A DNA stretch of 64,000 nucleotides from Nocardioides luti (GTDB lineage Bacteria > Actinomycetota > Actinomycetes > Propionibacteriales > Nocardioidaceae), in NCBI RefSeq assembly GCF_014212315.1, contig NZ_JACKXE010000001.1, forward strand, positions 1,054,001 to 1,118,000. Reading direction: 5' to 3'. A model generated the notes under the pieces. It was not told the origin of the DNA. It did no database searches and was given only the letters and a program-made list of their open reading frames with translations. A program made the translations under genes and the position numbers. Shown in pieces: positions 1 through 8,200 of this stretch (position 1 is the first letter of the stretch; each line of letters begins with the position of its first letter).

Positions 1-1195
1 CGCGGCACCCGCCGTCCGCGCTGTCGGCACCACCGTCGGCCGCCGCGCACTCGTCGGCGACCGTCTCGAGGTAGAGCAGGTCGGCAGCGTTCTGGGGCAC
101 CAGGCCGACCAGCGCACGACGCCCGGCGGGGTCGAGCGCGGCGGGGTCGAGGGGGCCGGAGCCGGCGTGCTGGACGCGTACGTCGCCGGAGTGGCGTCGC
201 CCGCTGCCCTGCAGCGCCCAGAGCAGGCTGGACTTGCCGGAGCCGTTGCGGCCCATCAGCGCGGTCACCCGGCCGGAGGCGAGCGAGACGCCGACGTCGC
301 GCAGCGCCACGGTCGATCCGTGCGTGACGGTCAGGCCCCGGGTGTGTAGCGCGACGCCGTGGTCGGCCGGGACGGGCACGGGCGCGAGCGGCGCGACGAG
401 GCTGCTGAGGTCGCGGGCCCGGCGGCGGGCGTCGCGGACGCTCAGCGGCAGCGGGTGCCACCCGGCGGCCCGGCCGAGCTCGACGATCGGCGGCACCACG
501 GGCGAAGTCGCGAGCAGCTCGGCCGGCTCCCCCACGACGACGCGGCCGTCACCCGTCAGCAGGCACATCCGGTCGGCGAACGGCACGACCCGCTCGAGGC
601 GGTGCTCGGCGAGCAGCACGCTCACCCCGAGGTCGTGCACGAGACGCGTGAGGGTCGCGAGGACGTCCTCGGCGGCGGTCGGGTCGAGCGCCGAGGTCGG
701 CTCGTCGAGCACGAGCAGCCGGGGGTGCATGGTCAGCACGGAGCCGATCGCGACCCGCTGCTGCTGGCCGCCGGACAGGGTGCGGAGGTCGCGGTGGCGC
801 AGCTCGGCGATCCCGAGCAGGTCGAGGGTCTCCTCGACCCGGCGCCGCATGGTGTCGGCCGGCAGCCCGAGCTGCTCCATGCCGTAGGCCAGCTCCTCCT
901 CGACGGTGTCGGTGACGAAGCCCGCGGCCGGGTCCTGGCCGACGTAGCCGACGGCGTGGGCGCGGTCGCGCGGCGGTCGCCGCACCACGCTGACCCCGTC
1001 GAGCAGGACGTCGCCCTCGAGGTGGCCGCCGCTGAAGCGCGGCACCAGACCGGTCACGACGCCCAGCAGGGTGGACTTGCCGACCCCGGTCGGCCCCGAG
1101 ACCAGGACGAGCTCGCCCTCGTCGATCGTGAGGTCGACACCGTCGAGCACCCGGTGGTCGTCGTAGGAGAAGCGGATCCCGCGCAGCTCGATCAT
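1..1195 (-). CDS. ECF-type ABC transporter ATPase, two fused ATP-binding domains (partial, C-terminus off the left edge)
   Basis: This is the energy-coupling ATPase of an ECF vitamin or metal importer, working on the cytoplasmic face with the CbiQ-like protein encoded just upstream. Translating from the ATG at 1195 shows a first ABC domain with Walker A GPTGVGKST, signature LSGGQQQRVAIG and Walker B LLVLDEPTSALD. A linker follows, then a second domain starting with Walker A GRNGSGKSS. The rest of domain two lies beyond base 1. The start overlaps the stop of the previous gene as ATGA, so translation is coupled. It is the fourth gene of a cobalamin-riboswitch operon, so corrinoid or cobalt is the likely cargo (inference). 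The substrate-binding S component is not visible here and may lie further left. Confidence 0.9.
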   Translation of the reverse strand, partial: MIELRGIRFSYDDHRVLDGVDLTIDEGELVLVSGPTGVGKSTLLGVVTGLVPRFSGGHLEGDVLLDGVSVVRRPPRDRAHAVGYVGQDPAAGFVTDTVEEELAYGMEQLGLPADTMRRRVEETLDLLGIAELRHRDLRTLSGGQQQRVAIGSVLTMHPRLLVLDEPTSALDPTAAEDVLATLTRLVHDLGVSVLLAEHRLERVVPFADRMCLLTGDGRVVVGEPAELLATSPVVPPIVELGRAAGWHPLPLSVRDARRRARDLSSLVAPLAPVPVPADHGVALHTRGLTVTHGSTVALRDVGVSLASGRVTALMGRNGSGKSSLLWALQGSGRRHSGDVRVQHAGSGPLDPAALDPAGRRALVGLVPQNAADLLYLETVADECAAADGGADSADGGCR

Positions 1196-2322
1196 GCCGC
1201 GACCTCCTGGGGTCGCCGGGCCGGCTGCGGGACGTCGTACGGCGTGAAGGGGGGCGGTGAGCAGAGCGCGCCGACCATCCCGACGACCGCGGCGACGAGC
1301 ACCACGCCGCTGACGGTCGGGACGGCGAGCAGGCTGGGGTAGGCGACGGGGACCTGGTGGCCGGAGACCCACCAGCCGGCGACTCCGACGAGGACGCCGG
1401 ACGCGACGACGGCCAGCTCGGGCCACTGCCAGCGGTCGGGGCGGTAGCGGCTGCGCTCGACGCGGCGACCCGCGCTGAGCAGCCCTCCGGCGGCGGCGAG
1501 CGCCCCGACGAGCAGCATGGGCAGGGCCAGCCAGCGCGGGGCGGTACGGTCGAGGACGGCGTAGGTGCCGACACAGATGCCGACGAGGCCGAGCAGCATC
1601 AGCGCGCCGGTCGCGCGGCGGCGGGCCGGGCCGAGACCGGTGGCGCGGCCGTAGCCGCGGGCGTCCATCCCGGCCGCCAGGGCCAGCGAGCGCTCGAGGG
1701 CGTCCTCGAGGACCGGGACGAGGAAGCGGCGCAGCCGGGCGACCCGGCCGGTCGCCCCCGCCCGCAGCGCCTGGGCGGCCCGCACCCGGCGGACGCTGTC
1801 GGCGAACTGCGGGAGCACCGTCACCGCGACGACCAGGGCGGTGCCGATCTCGTAGAGCGCGGGCGGCACCGAGCGGAGCAGCCGCTTGGGGTTGGCGAGC
1901 GCGTTGGCGGCGCCGATGCAGATCACGATCGTGGCCAGCCGGAGCCCGTCGTAGAGCCCCGCCAGCAGCGACTCCTGCGTGACCGGGCCGAGCAGGGTGA
2001 GGCCGGCGACCCAGTCCGGGAGGGGGACGGCGGGCAGGTCGAGCAGCACGTGCCCGCCGTACGTCCCTCCGAAGACGAGGCGGAAGACCACCCGCACGAC
2101 CACGATCACGACTCCCACCGTGACGTAGAGCCGGAACGAGCGCGCCCACGGCTGGTCCGAGCGGCGCGCCATCACCACGACCGTCGCGACGCCCACGAGC
2201 AGCAGGAGCAGCAGCGGGTTCGTCGTGAGCGAGGCCGCGGTGGCGAGACCGATCGCCCACAGCCACCAGGCCACGGGGTGCAGGTCGCGCGGGAGGCGGG
2301 CGCCGCCGGACAGGAGGGTCAC
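1192..2322 (-). CDS. ECF transporter T component (CbiQ-like)
   Basis: A 376-residue integral membrane protein that would couple ATP hydrolysis to a substrate-binding S component. Hydrophobic segments are clear at the N-terminus (around LHPVAWWLWAIG and LLLLLLVGVATVVVM), in the middle and near the C-terminus. The central cytoplasmic region carries AAGMDARGYGR, matching the conserved Ala-Arg-Gly coupling-helix motifs of CbiQ/EcfT proteins. The GTG at 2322 was chosen because it overlaps the upstream stop as GTGA; longer readings run out of frame through the neighbouring gene. It overlaps the ATPase gene by 4 bases. Family assignment is firm; substrate is inferred from the operon. Confidence 0.88.
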   Translation of the reverse strand: MTLLSGGARLPRDLHPVAWWLWAIGLATAASLTTNPLLLLLLVGVATVVVMARRSDQPWARSFRLYVTVGVVIVVVRVVFRLVFGGTYGGHVLLDLPAVPLPDWVAGLTLLGPVTQESLLAGLYDGLRLATIVICIGAANALANPKRLLRSVPPALYEIGTALVVAVTVLPQFADSVRRVRAAQALRAGATGRVARLRRFLVPVLEDALERSLALAAGMDARGYGRATGLGPARRRATGALMLLGLVGICVGTYAVLDRTAPRWLALPMLLVGALAAAGGLLSAGRRVERSRYRPDRWQWPELAVVASGVLVGVAGWWVSGHQVPVAYPSLLAVPTVSGVVLVAAVVGMVGALCSPPPFTPYDVPQPARRPQEVAA

Positions 2323-3281
2323 GGGCCGGTGGCCCCCGCGGTGCCGCGTCGACGACGGGCCAGGGCCGTGCCACCGGCGGCGGCGAAGAGCGCGCCGACC
2401 GCGGCCGGGCCGGTCCACGTGGGCAGGCCGCCGCTGCTGCCGCTGCCGTTGGCCGACGGCGGGTCCGCCGACGTGCCGGCAGGGGCGCTCGAGGCGGTGT
2501 CCGTCGGGTCCGTCGGCGCCGTTGCGCCGGAGCCGTCGTCGGTCTTCGTGACCCCCTTGCCCTTGTCCGTGCCGCGGCCCCGGTCGCCCTTGCCGTCGGT
2601 GCCGTTGCTCTTGCCGTTGCCGCCGGGGGTGTCCGACGCGCCGGCGGAGGGAGTCGCGGACGCGCCGCCGGTGCTCGGACCGTCGGTCGGGTCGGGCGCC
2701 GTGGAGCCGTTGCCGGAGGTGCCGCCCGGGTTCGACGGCTGCGACGAGGGGGACGGCTGCTGCGGCGACGAGGAGCCCGAGGACGGGCTCGAGGACGGCG
2801 AGGCGGAGGCGTTGGCCGGCGGGGTCGCACCGGGGGGCGACTTGGTGGAGCTGCCGTTCCAGGAGAGCGCGACCGAGCCGCCAGCAGGCACCTTCAGCGA
2901 GTCGACTCCGAGGGAGGAGTAGGTCCAGGTGCCGGAGGTGCCGTTGGACCACCACAGGCCCCAATAGGCGTCGGCGGGCGGCGTGTCGACGCACGGGTCG
3001 TCGGCGGGCGCGCCGTCGACCCGGCACACGAAGCCGGGCTGGCGCTGCACCCGCGCGAGCGTGAAGCCGGCGTCGCCGAACTGCGCGGCGGCGTACTTCC
3101 CCGCGCCGGAGGCGTCACAGACCTGCTGGACGCCACCGCCGAGCTCGTGGAAGTCGACGACCACGGTCACGCCGGTGGAGGTGGAGCACGCCGCAGCCGG
3201 CGCCGGGGCCGGGGTGACGGCGACGCCCGCCGCCGCGGCCAGGAAGGCCGCGGCGACGAGCCGGGTGGTACGACGCAGCAT
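2319..3281 (-). CDS. secreted, C-terminally anchored DUF4430 protein (transcobalamin C-terminal-like domain)
   Basis: A 320-residue exported protein. Residues 1-33 form a signal peptide (basic start, then LVAAAFLAAAAGVAV). Residues about 35-175 form a compact domain with paired cysteines and the stretch YWGLWWSNGTSGTW, resembling DUF4430, the fold of the C-terminal lobe of animal transcobalamin and intrinsic factor. A Ser/Pro/Gly/Thr-rich linker of about 100 residues follows. The end is a hydrophobic helix after GLPTWTGPAAVG with an RRRR tail, so the protein is probably anchored outside the membrane. It overlaps both neighbours by 3-4 bases in the riboswitch operon. A ligand-capture role with the upstream toroid protein is inference; the match was made by eye. 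Confidence 0.75.
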   Translation of the reverse strand: MLRRTTRLVAAAFLAAAAGVAVTPAPAPAAACSTSTGVTVVVDFHELGGGVQQVCDASGAGKYAAAQFGDAGFTLARVQRQPGFVCRVDGAPADDPCVDTPPADAYWGLWWSNGTSGTWTYSSLGVDSLKVPAGGSVALSWNGSSTKSPPGATPPANASASPSSSPSSGSSSPQQPSPSSQPSNPGGTSGNGSTAPDPTDGPSTGGASATPSAGASDTPGGNGKSNGTDGKGDRGRGTDKGKGVTKTDDGSGATAPTDPTDTASSAPAGTSADPPSANGSGSSGGLPTWTGPAAVGALFAAAGGTALARRRRGTAGATGP

Positions 3282-4366
3282 CAGCTCGCGCGGCAGGTGG
3301 CCGCACGCAGGTCGAGGAGCGCGGGAGCGGCCTGGCTGGTGGCGCGGCGCCACTGGTCCCGGGTCTCCTTGGTGATGCCGTCGGACTGGCCGGCCTTGAA
3401 CGCGGCGCGGTCGTAGGCGATCGCACCCTTCTCCCCGGCGAGCGGGGTGCCGCTGACGTCGCCGCGGACCTGCAGGCCCTTGACCCACACAGCCGCGTCC
3501 TTCGCCCGGGCGCAGGCTCCGGTCGCACCGAAGGCCCATGCGGCGAGGCCGGTGCTGTTGGTGTTGCTGGCCTCGGTCGCGGGACCGCCACCGAAGCTGC
3601 CGTTCTTCTTCTGGGCCTCGCCGAGCCAGTCGGTCGCGTTGTCGATCGCGGCGCGCACGGCCTTGCCGGGCTTCGGGATCGCGCTCAGGTTGATGACGGC
3701 GAGCGCGGTCACGTCGGTGTCGGGAGCGCTCTGCTCGGCGGTGCCGGCGTCGCAGCCCTGCTTCTTCTTCGACGGGTCGGCGAAGCTGAGGCGGAAGAAC
3801 CCGGCCGAGCACTGCTGCTTGAGCAGGAACTTCGTGACCTTGCCGGCCTTCGTGGAGCCGGCGAGCGCGAGGCCGCGCGCGGCGAACGACTGGCCGATGG
3901 TGTTGGCGTAGTCGGTGTCCGACTTGTCCTGCACGCGACCCACGATCGGGTCGGCGCCGGCGACGCGCTTCTGGAGGCGCTTCACGAGGTCCACGCCGCC
4001 GAAGGAGCGCGGGTCGGCGCCGGTCGCCTGCGCGACCACGACGGCCTTGGCGACCGAGCCCGAGTAGATGTCGGAGCTGCCGAAGTCGGCGCCGGTGGTC
4101 CAGCTGTCGACGTTCTTGGCGAGCGCGCGGCGGACGTCCTTCACCGCGGCGTCGTGCCCGCCGAGGGCGACCAGCGCGAGAGCGGTGTCGGCGGTCAGGC
4201 CGTAGTCGTTGAAGTCGTACTGCGCGTTGTAGACCAGGCCCTTGGTGAGCTGGTCGTCCAGCCACCCGGCGGAGGAGCCGGCCGGAGCGGCCTGGGCCGA
4301 CCCCGCGGTGGTGAGGACGAGGGCGCCGGCGGCCAGTACGGCGGCGGCGCGGTGGATGAGCGACAT
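3281..4366 (-). CDS. secreted alpha/alpha-toroid protein (transcobalamin N-terminal / prenyltransferase-like fold)
   Basis: A 361-residue exported protein, first gene of the cobalamin-riboswitch operon. Residues 1-28 are a signal peptide ending near AQAAPAG. The mature part shows repeated helical-hairpin segments such as YGLTADTALALVAL, DTDVTALAVINLSAI and NTNSTGLAAWAFGATGA, spaced as in alpha6/alpha6 barrels of the terpene-cyclase/prenyltransferase superfamily. The cobalamin-binding N-terminal domain of transcobalamin and intrinsic factor has this same fold. No catalytic motif of a cyclase is apparent and the protein is extracytoplasmic, so ligand binding is more likely than catalysis. The ATG at 4366 follows GGAAGG with suitable spacing. 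No membrane anchor is present; the DUF4430 partner carries one. Confidence 0.75.
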   Translation of the reverse strand: MSLIHRAAAVLAAGALVLTTAGSAQAAPAGSSAGWLDDQLTKGLVYNAQYDFNDYGLTADTALALVALGGHDAAVKDVRRALAKNVDSWTTGADFGSSDIYSGSVAKAVVVAQATGADPRSFGGVDLVKRLQKRVAGADPIVGRVQDKSDTDYANTIGQSFAARGLALAGSTKAGKVTKFLLKQQCSAGFFRLSFADPSKKKQGCDAGTAEQSAPDTDVTALAVINLSAIPKPGKAVRAAIDNATDWLGEAQKKNGSFGGGPATEASNTNSTGLAAWAFGATGACARAKDAAVWVKGLQVRGDVSGTPLAGEKGAIAYDRAAFKAGQSDGITKETRDQWRRATSQAAPALLDLRAATCRAS

Positions 4367-4372
4367 GTGAAT

Positions 4373-4555
4373 CCTTCCCGCTGCACAGCGGGAGGCTCCG
4401 GAGCGTCTCTCCGGGGGAGCCACCCGCTGCTTTTCCTCGACAGCGTGTGATCAGGACGCGTCGCAGCAGGCGTTCCGGCTCGCCGCCCCGGAAGGCGGCC
4501 TACGGTTGCGGGTCAGCGCCGGATTCGGACCGGCTTCCCCCACTGCGGGCGTGAT
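4373..4555 (-). promoter_or_regulatory. cobalamin riboswitch with SD-proximal expression platform
   Basis: Read on the minus strand, bases 4545-4503 give GGGGAAGCCGGTCCGAATCC, then GGCGCTGACCCGCAACCGTA, the hallmark core of cobalamin riboswitches. Further down, AGCCGGAACGCCTGC matches the B12 box. The platform shows two copies of CAGCGGG (complement of 4423-4429 and 4377-4383) competing for one CCCGCTG (complement of 4386-4392). The second copy directly precedes the Shine-Dalgarno GGAAGG. This suggests that cobalamin binding switches ribosome access to the toroid gene. Edges are approximate. Confidence 0.9.
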
Positions 4556-4584
4556 GAGTGTGCGGGCGCAGCCTACCGCGATGC

Positions 4585-4726
4585 CGAGTCGGCGCGTCTG
4601 CAGGCCCAGGATCCACCGAGTCGGCGCATCTGCAGATCCACGGACCGTCGAGTCGGCGCATCTGCAGCTCCGCGTCTGCAGATGCGCCGACTCGGCGCTC
4701 TCAGACGTAGCAGATGCGCCGACTCG
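4585..4726. repeat. cluster of five CTGCAGATGCGCCGACTCG repeats
   Basis: Five copies of a 17-19 bp unit occur between the riboswitch and the gatB stop. Three run in one direction (4585-4603, 4617-4635, 4649-4667) and two in the other (4676-4694, 4710-4726). Copies three and four can form a long hairpin. The first copy has G for A at one position. Three more copies lie at 51503-51582. No gene is seen in this stretch. Confidence 0.85.
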
Positions 4727-4730
4727 ACGC

Positions 4731-6233
4731 TCAGGTCAGCTTCTCGAGGACCAGCTCGCGGACCCGGCCGGCGTCGGCCTGGCCCCGCATCTCCTTCATG
4801 ACCGCACCGATCAGGGCGCCGGCGGCGGCGACCTTGCCCTCGCGGATCTTGTCGGCGACGTCGGGGTTGGCGGCGATCGCGGCGTCCACCGCCGCACCGA
4901 GCGCCCCGTCGTCGGAGACCACGGCGAGCCCGCGGGCGGCCACGATCTCCTCGGGGGTGCCCTCGCCGGCGATCAGGCCGTCGAACACCTGGCGGGCCAG
5001 CTTGTCGTTGACCGTGCCGGCGTCGACCAGGGCCTGGACGGCCGCGACCTGGGCCGGCGAGACGCCGAGCGCGGTGATCTCGACGCCGGCGTCGTTCGCC
5101 CGGCGGCCGAGCTCGGAGAGCCACCACTTGCGGGCCGCCTGCGGGGAGGCGCCGGCGGCGACGGTCTCCTCGATCAGGCCGACCGTGCCCGAGGCGATGA
5201 CGTCGCGCATCTCGAGGTCGGTGAAGCCCCAGTCGCCCTGGAGCCGGGCCCGCTTGAGGAGCGGGTTCTCCGGCAGGGTGGCGCGTAGCTCGTCGACCCA
5301 CTCGCGCGACGGCGCGACCGGCACGAGGTCCGGCTCGGGGAAGTAGCGGTAGTCGTCGGCATCGGACTTCTCGCGACCGCTGGTGGTCACGCCGGTGTCC
5401 TCGTGCCAGTGGCGGGTCTCCTGCAGGATCGAGCCGCCCCCGTCGAGCACCGCGGCGTGACGCTGCATCTCGTAGCGGACCGCGCGCTCGACCGAGCGGA
5501 ACGAGTTGACGTTCTTGGTCTCGGTGCGGGTGCCGAGCACGTCGGAGCCCTTCGGCGCGAGCGAGAGGTTGACGTCCGCGCGCAGGTTGCCCTGGTCCAT
5601 CCGGGCCTCGGAGACGCCGAGCGCGACGATCAGGTCACGCAGCTGGGAGACGTACGCCCGAGCGATCGCCGGGGCCTTCTCCCCCGCTCCCCGGATCGGC
5701 TTGGTGACGATCTCGATGAGCGGGATGCCGGCGCGGTTGTAGTCGACCAGCGAGTAGTCGGCGCCGTGGATGCGGCCAGTGGCGCCGCCGACGTGCAGCG
5801 ACTTCCCGGTGTCCTCCTCCATGTGCGCGCGCTCGATCTCGACGCGGAAGGTCTCACCGTCCACGTCGACGTCGAGGTAGCCCTCGAACGCGATCGGCTC
5901 GTCGTACTGCGACGTCTGGAAGTTCTTCGGCATGTCCGGGTAGAAGTAGTTCTTCCGCGCGAAGCGGCACCACTCCGCGATCTCGCAGTTGAGCGCGAGA
6001 CCGATCCGGATGGCCGACTCGACGGCCTTGCGGTTCACCGCGGGCATCGCGCCGGGCAGGCCCAGGCAGGTCGGGCAGGTCTGGGTGTTCGGCTCGCCGC
6101 CGAAGACCGCCGGGCAGCCGCAGAACATCTTGGTGTTCGTGTTCAGCTCGACGTGGACCTCGAGGCCGAGGGCGGGGTCGTACGACGCCAGGACGTCGTC
6201 CCAGTCGACCAGGGTCGCGGCGGTGGCACTCAT
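4731..6233 (-). CDS. gatB: aspartyl/glutamyl-tRNA amidotransferase subunit B
   Basis: Subunit B of the GatCAB amidotransferase, which recognises misacylated Glu-tRNA(Gln) or Asp-tRNA(Asn) and activates the amino acid so GatA-derived ammonia can amidate it. The 500-residue product is normal length. It opens with [20 protein letters not shown] and keeps the CGCP...CPTCLGLPG metal-binding cysteines and the [11 protein letters not shown] signature. The C-terminal YqeY-like tail follows from about residue 350. The ATG at 6233 overlaps the gatA stop as ATGA. It is the last gene of gatC-gatA-gatB and is followed by the repeat cluster. Confidence 0.98.
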   Translation of the reverse strand: MSATAATLVDWDDVLASYDPALGLEVHVELNTNTKMFCGCPAVFGGEPNTQTCPTCLGLPGAMPAVNRKAVESAIRIGLALNCEIAEWCRFARKNYFYPDMPKNFQTSQYDEPIAFEGYLDVDVDGETFRVEIERAHMEEDTGKSLHVGGATGRIHGADYSLVDYNRAGIPLIEIVTKPIRGAGEKAPAIARAYVSQLRDLIVALGVSEARMDQGNLRADVNLSLAPKGSDVLGTRTETKNVNSFRSVERAVRYEMQRHAAVLDGGGSILQETRHWHEDTGVTTSGREKSDADDYRYFPEPDLVPVAPSREWVDELRATLPENPLLKRARLQGDWGFTDLEMRDVIASGTVGLIEETVAAGASPQAARKWWLSELGRRANDAGVEITALGVSPAQVAAVQALVDAGTVNDKLARQVFDGLIAGEGTPEEIVAARGLAVVSDDGALGAAVDAAIAANPDVADKIREGKVAAAGALIGAVMKEMRGQADAGRVRELVLEKLT

Positions 6234-7780
6234 GCGGATGCTCCTTCGAGAGCGGGGGCCTGGTCGAGCAGCGGGCCGCCCCACTGCGCCGCGAGCGCGG
6301 CCTCGAGGGCGGCACCGACGCGGTAGAGGCGGTCGTCGGCGAGCGCGGGCGCCAGGATCTGGAACCCGGCCGGCAGGCCGTCCTCCTCGGCGAGCCCGCT
6401 GGGGACCGAGATCCCGGGGACGCCGGCGAGGTTGGCGGGGATGGTCGCGAGGTCGTTGAGGTACATCGCGATCGGGTCGTCGAGCTTCTCGCCGAGCTTG
6501 AACGCCGTGGTCGGCGCGGTCGGCGAGACGAGCACGTCGGCCTTCTCGAAGGCGGCCTCGAAGTCGCGGCTGATCAGCGTCCGCACCTTCTGGGCCTGGC
6601 CGTAGTAGGCGTCGTAGTAGCCGCTGGACAGGGCGTAGGTGCCGAGGATGATCCGGCGCTTCACCTCGTCGCCGAAGCCGGCGTCGCGGGTGGCCCGCAT
6701 GACGTCCTCGGCGCTGGGGTTGTCGATGTGCTCGGGCAGCACGCGCAGGCCGTAGCGCATGGCGTCGAACTTCGCGAGGTTGCTGGACGCCTCGGCCGGC
6801 AGGATGAGGTAGTAGGCCGCCATCGCGTGCACGAAGCTCGGGCACGACACCTCGACGATCTCCGCCCCCGCCTTCACGAGCAGGTCGAGCGACTCCTGGA
6901 AGCGGGCGAGCACGCCCGGCTGGTAGCCGTCGCCCCCGAGCTCGGTGACGACGCCGACCCGCAGGCCGGTGAGGTCGCCGGCCGCACCCTGGCGGGCGGC
7001 GTCGACGAGGGCCGGGAGGGGCTGGTCGACGCTGGTCGAGTCGAGCGGGTCGTGCCCGCCGATGATCTCGTGCAGCAGGGCCGAGTCCAGGACGGTCCTG
7101 GTCACCGGGCCGGCCTGGTCGAGGGAGTTGGCCAGCGCGACGAGCCCGAAGCGGGACACCCCGCCGTACGTCGGCTTCACGCCGACGGTGCCGGTGACGG
7201 CACCGGGCTGGCGGATCGAGCCGCCGGTGTCGGTGCCGATCGCGAGCGGCGCCTCGAAGGCCGCCACGGCCGCGGCCGAGCCACCGCCCGAGCCGCCGGG
7301 GATCCGGTCGAGGTCCCACGGGTTGTGGGTGGGGCCGTACGCCGAGTGCTCGGTCGAGGAGCCCATGGCGAACTCGTCCATGTTGGTCTTGCCGAGGATC
7401 GGGAGGCCGGCGGCGCGGAGCCGGACGACGACGGTGGCGTCGTACGGCGGCACCCAGCCCTCGAGGATCTTCGAGCCGCAGGTGGTCGGCAGGCCCTGCG
7501 TGGCCAGCACGTCCTTGACCGCGATCGGGACGCCGTCCAGCGGCGAGGCCAGCTGGCCGTGGGCGCGACGCTCGTCGGACGCGGCCGCCTGCGCCAGGGC
7601 GCCCTCGGCGTCGACGTGGAGGAAGGCGTGCACGGCGCCGTCGACCGCGGCGATGCGGTCGAGGTGGGCCTGGGTCAGCTCGACCGAGGTCACCTCGCCG
7701 GCCGCGAGGGCGTCGGCGAGCTCGGCCGCGGTGCGGCGGGTCCAGTCGGTGCCGGTCGTGGTGCTGCTCGGCGCGCTCAC
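6230..7780 (-). CDS. gatA: aspartyl/glutamyl-tRNA amidotransferase subunit A
   Basis: The glutaminase subunit of GatCAB, hydrolysing glutamine to supply ammonia. The 516-residue product is an amidase-signature enzyme. The Ser-cisSer-Lys triad is visible as Lys89 (GVPIAVKD), Ser164 ([11 protein letters not shown]) and Ser188 ([12 protein letters not shown]). It overlaps gatC at its start and gatB at its end by 4 bases each, so the three subunits are coupled for stoichiometry. The ATG at 7780 is the first start compatible with the family's N-terminal helix region ([20 protein letters not shown]). Confidence 0.98.
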   Translation of the reverse strand: MSAPSSTTTGTDWTRRTAAELADALAAGEVTSVELTQAHLDRIAAVDGAVHAFLHVDAEGALAQAAASDERRAHGQLASPLDGVPIAVKDVLATQGLPTTCGSKILEGWVPPYDATVVVRLRAAGLPILGKTNMDEFAMGSSTEHSAYGPTHNPWDLDRIPGGSGGGSAAAVAAFEAPLAIGTDTGGSIRQPGAVTGTVGVKPTYGGVSRFGLVALANSLDQAGPVTRTVLDSALLHEIIGGHDPLDSTSVDQPLPALVDAARQGAAGDLTGLRVGVVTELGGDGYQPGVLARFQESLDLLVKAGAEIVEVSCPSFVHAMAAYYLILPAEASSNLAKFDAMRYGLRVLPEHIDNPSAEDVMRATRDAGFGDEVKRRIILGTYALSSGYYDAYYGQAQKVRTLISRDFEAAFEKADVLVSPTAPTTAFKLGEKLDDPIAMYLNDLATIPANLAGVPGISVPSGLAEEDGLPAGFQILAPALADDRLYRVGAALEAALAAQWGGPLLDQAPALEGASA

Positions 7781-8076
7781 TGCTCGTCCCCCAGGATCCG
7801 CGGGACGGAGAACCGCTGCTGCTCCTGCGCCGGGGCGCCGGAGAGCGCCTGCTCGGCGGTCAGGCTCGGCCGCAGGACGTCCTCGCGGAAGACGTTGGTC
7901 AGCGGCAGCGCGTGGGAGGTCGGCGGGATGTCGTCGCCGGCGACGCCCTGGATCGACGCGACCGACTCCAGGATCACCGACAGCTGCGGGGCGAGGTGGT
8001 CGAGCTCGGCGTCGTCGAGGTCGATCCGGGCGAGGTTCGCCAGGTGCGCGACCTCGTCGCGGGAAATGTCAGGCAT
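7777..8076 (-). CDS. gatC: aspartyl/glutamyl-tRNA amidotransferase subunit C
   Basis: The small subunit (99 residues) that wraps around and stabilises GatA and GatB. The sequence [21 protein letters not shown] matches the family start. The C-terminus contains [28 protein letters not shown], the usual extended segment. The ATG at 8076 was chosen over upstream in-frame starts because family members begin here and because a TAGGAT -10 box (complement of 8084-8089) lies 7 bases upstream. That spacing implies leaderless transcription of the gatCAB operon. Confidence 0.96.
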   Translation of the reverse strand: MPDISRDEVAHLANLARIDLDDAELDHLAPQLSVILESVASIQGVAGDDIPPTSHALPLTNVFREDVLRPSLTAEQALSGAPAQEQQRFSVPRILGDEQ

Positions 8077-8200
8077 GGGCCCAATCCTAGGAGAGAGCGC
8101 CGGGGCGGCCTCGTGCGGCCGTCGCTGCCGGACCCGGCCCCGCGCGGGCAGGTGCCCGAGACCGCTCCCGGGAAGCGCCACGCTCTTCTACAGTGACGCC

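Noticed and set aside
2319..2420. LPTWTG near the end of the DUF4430 protein as an LPxTG sortase signal.
   Set aside because: There is one residue too many between Pro and the Thr-Gly pair, so it does not fit LPxTG. A plain C-terminal membrane anchor is the safer call.
2319..4265. A long minus frame that fuses an Arg-rich stretch to the DUF4430 protein.
   Set aside because: The upstream part is a wrong-frame reading of the toroid gene. The DUF4430 protein has its own ATG and signal peptide at 3281.
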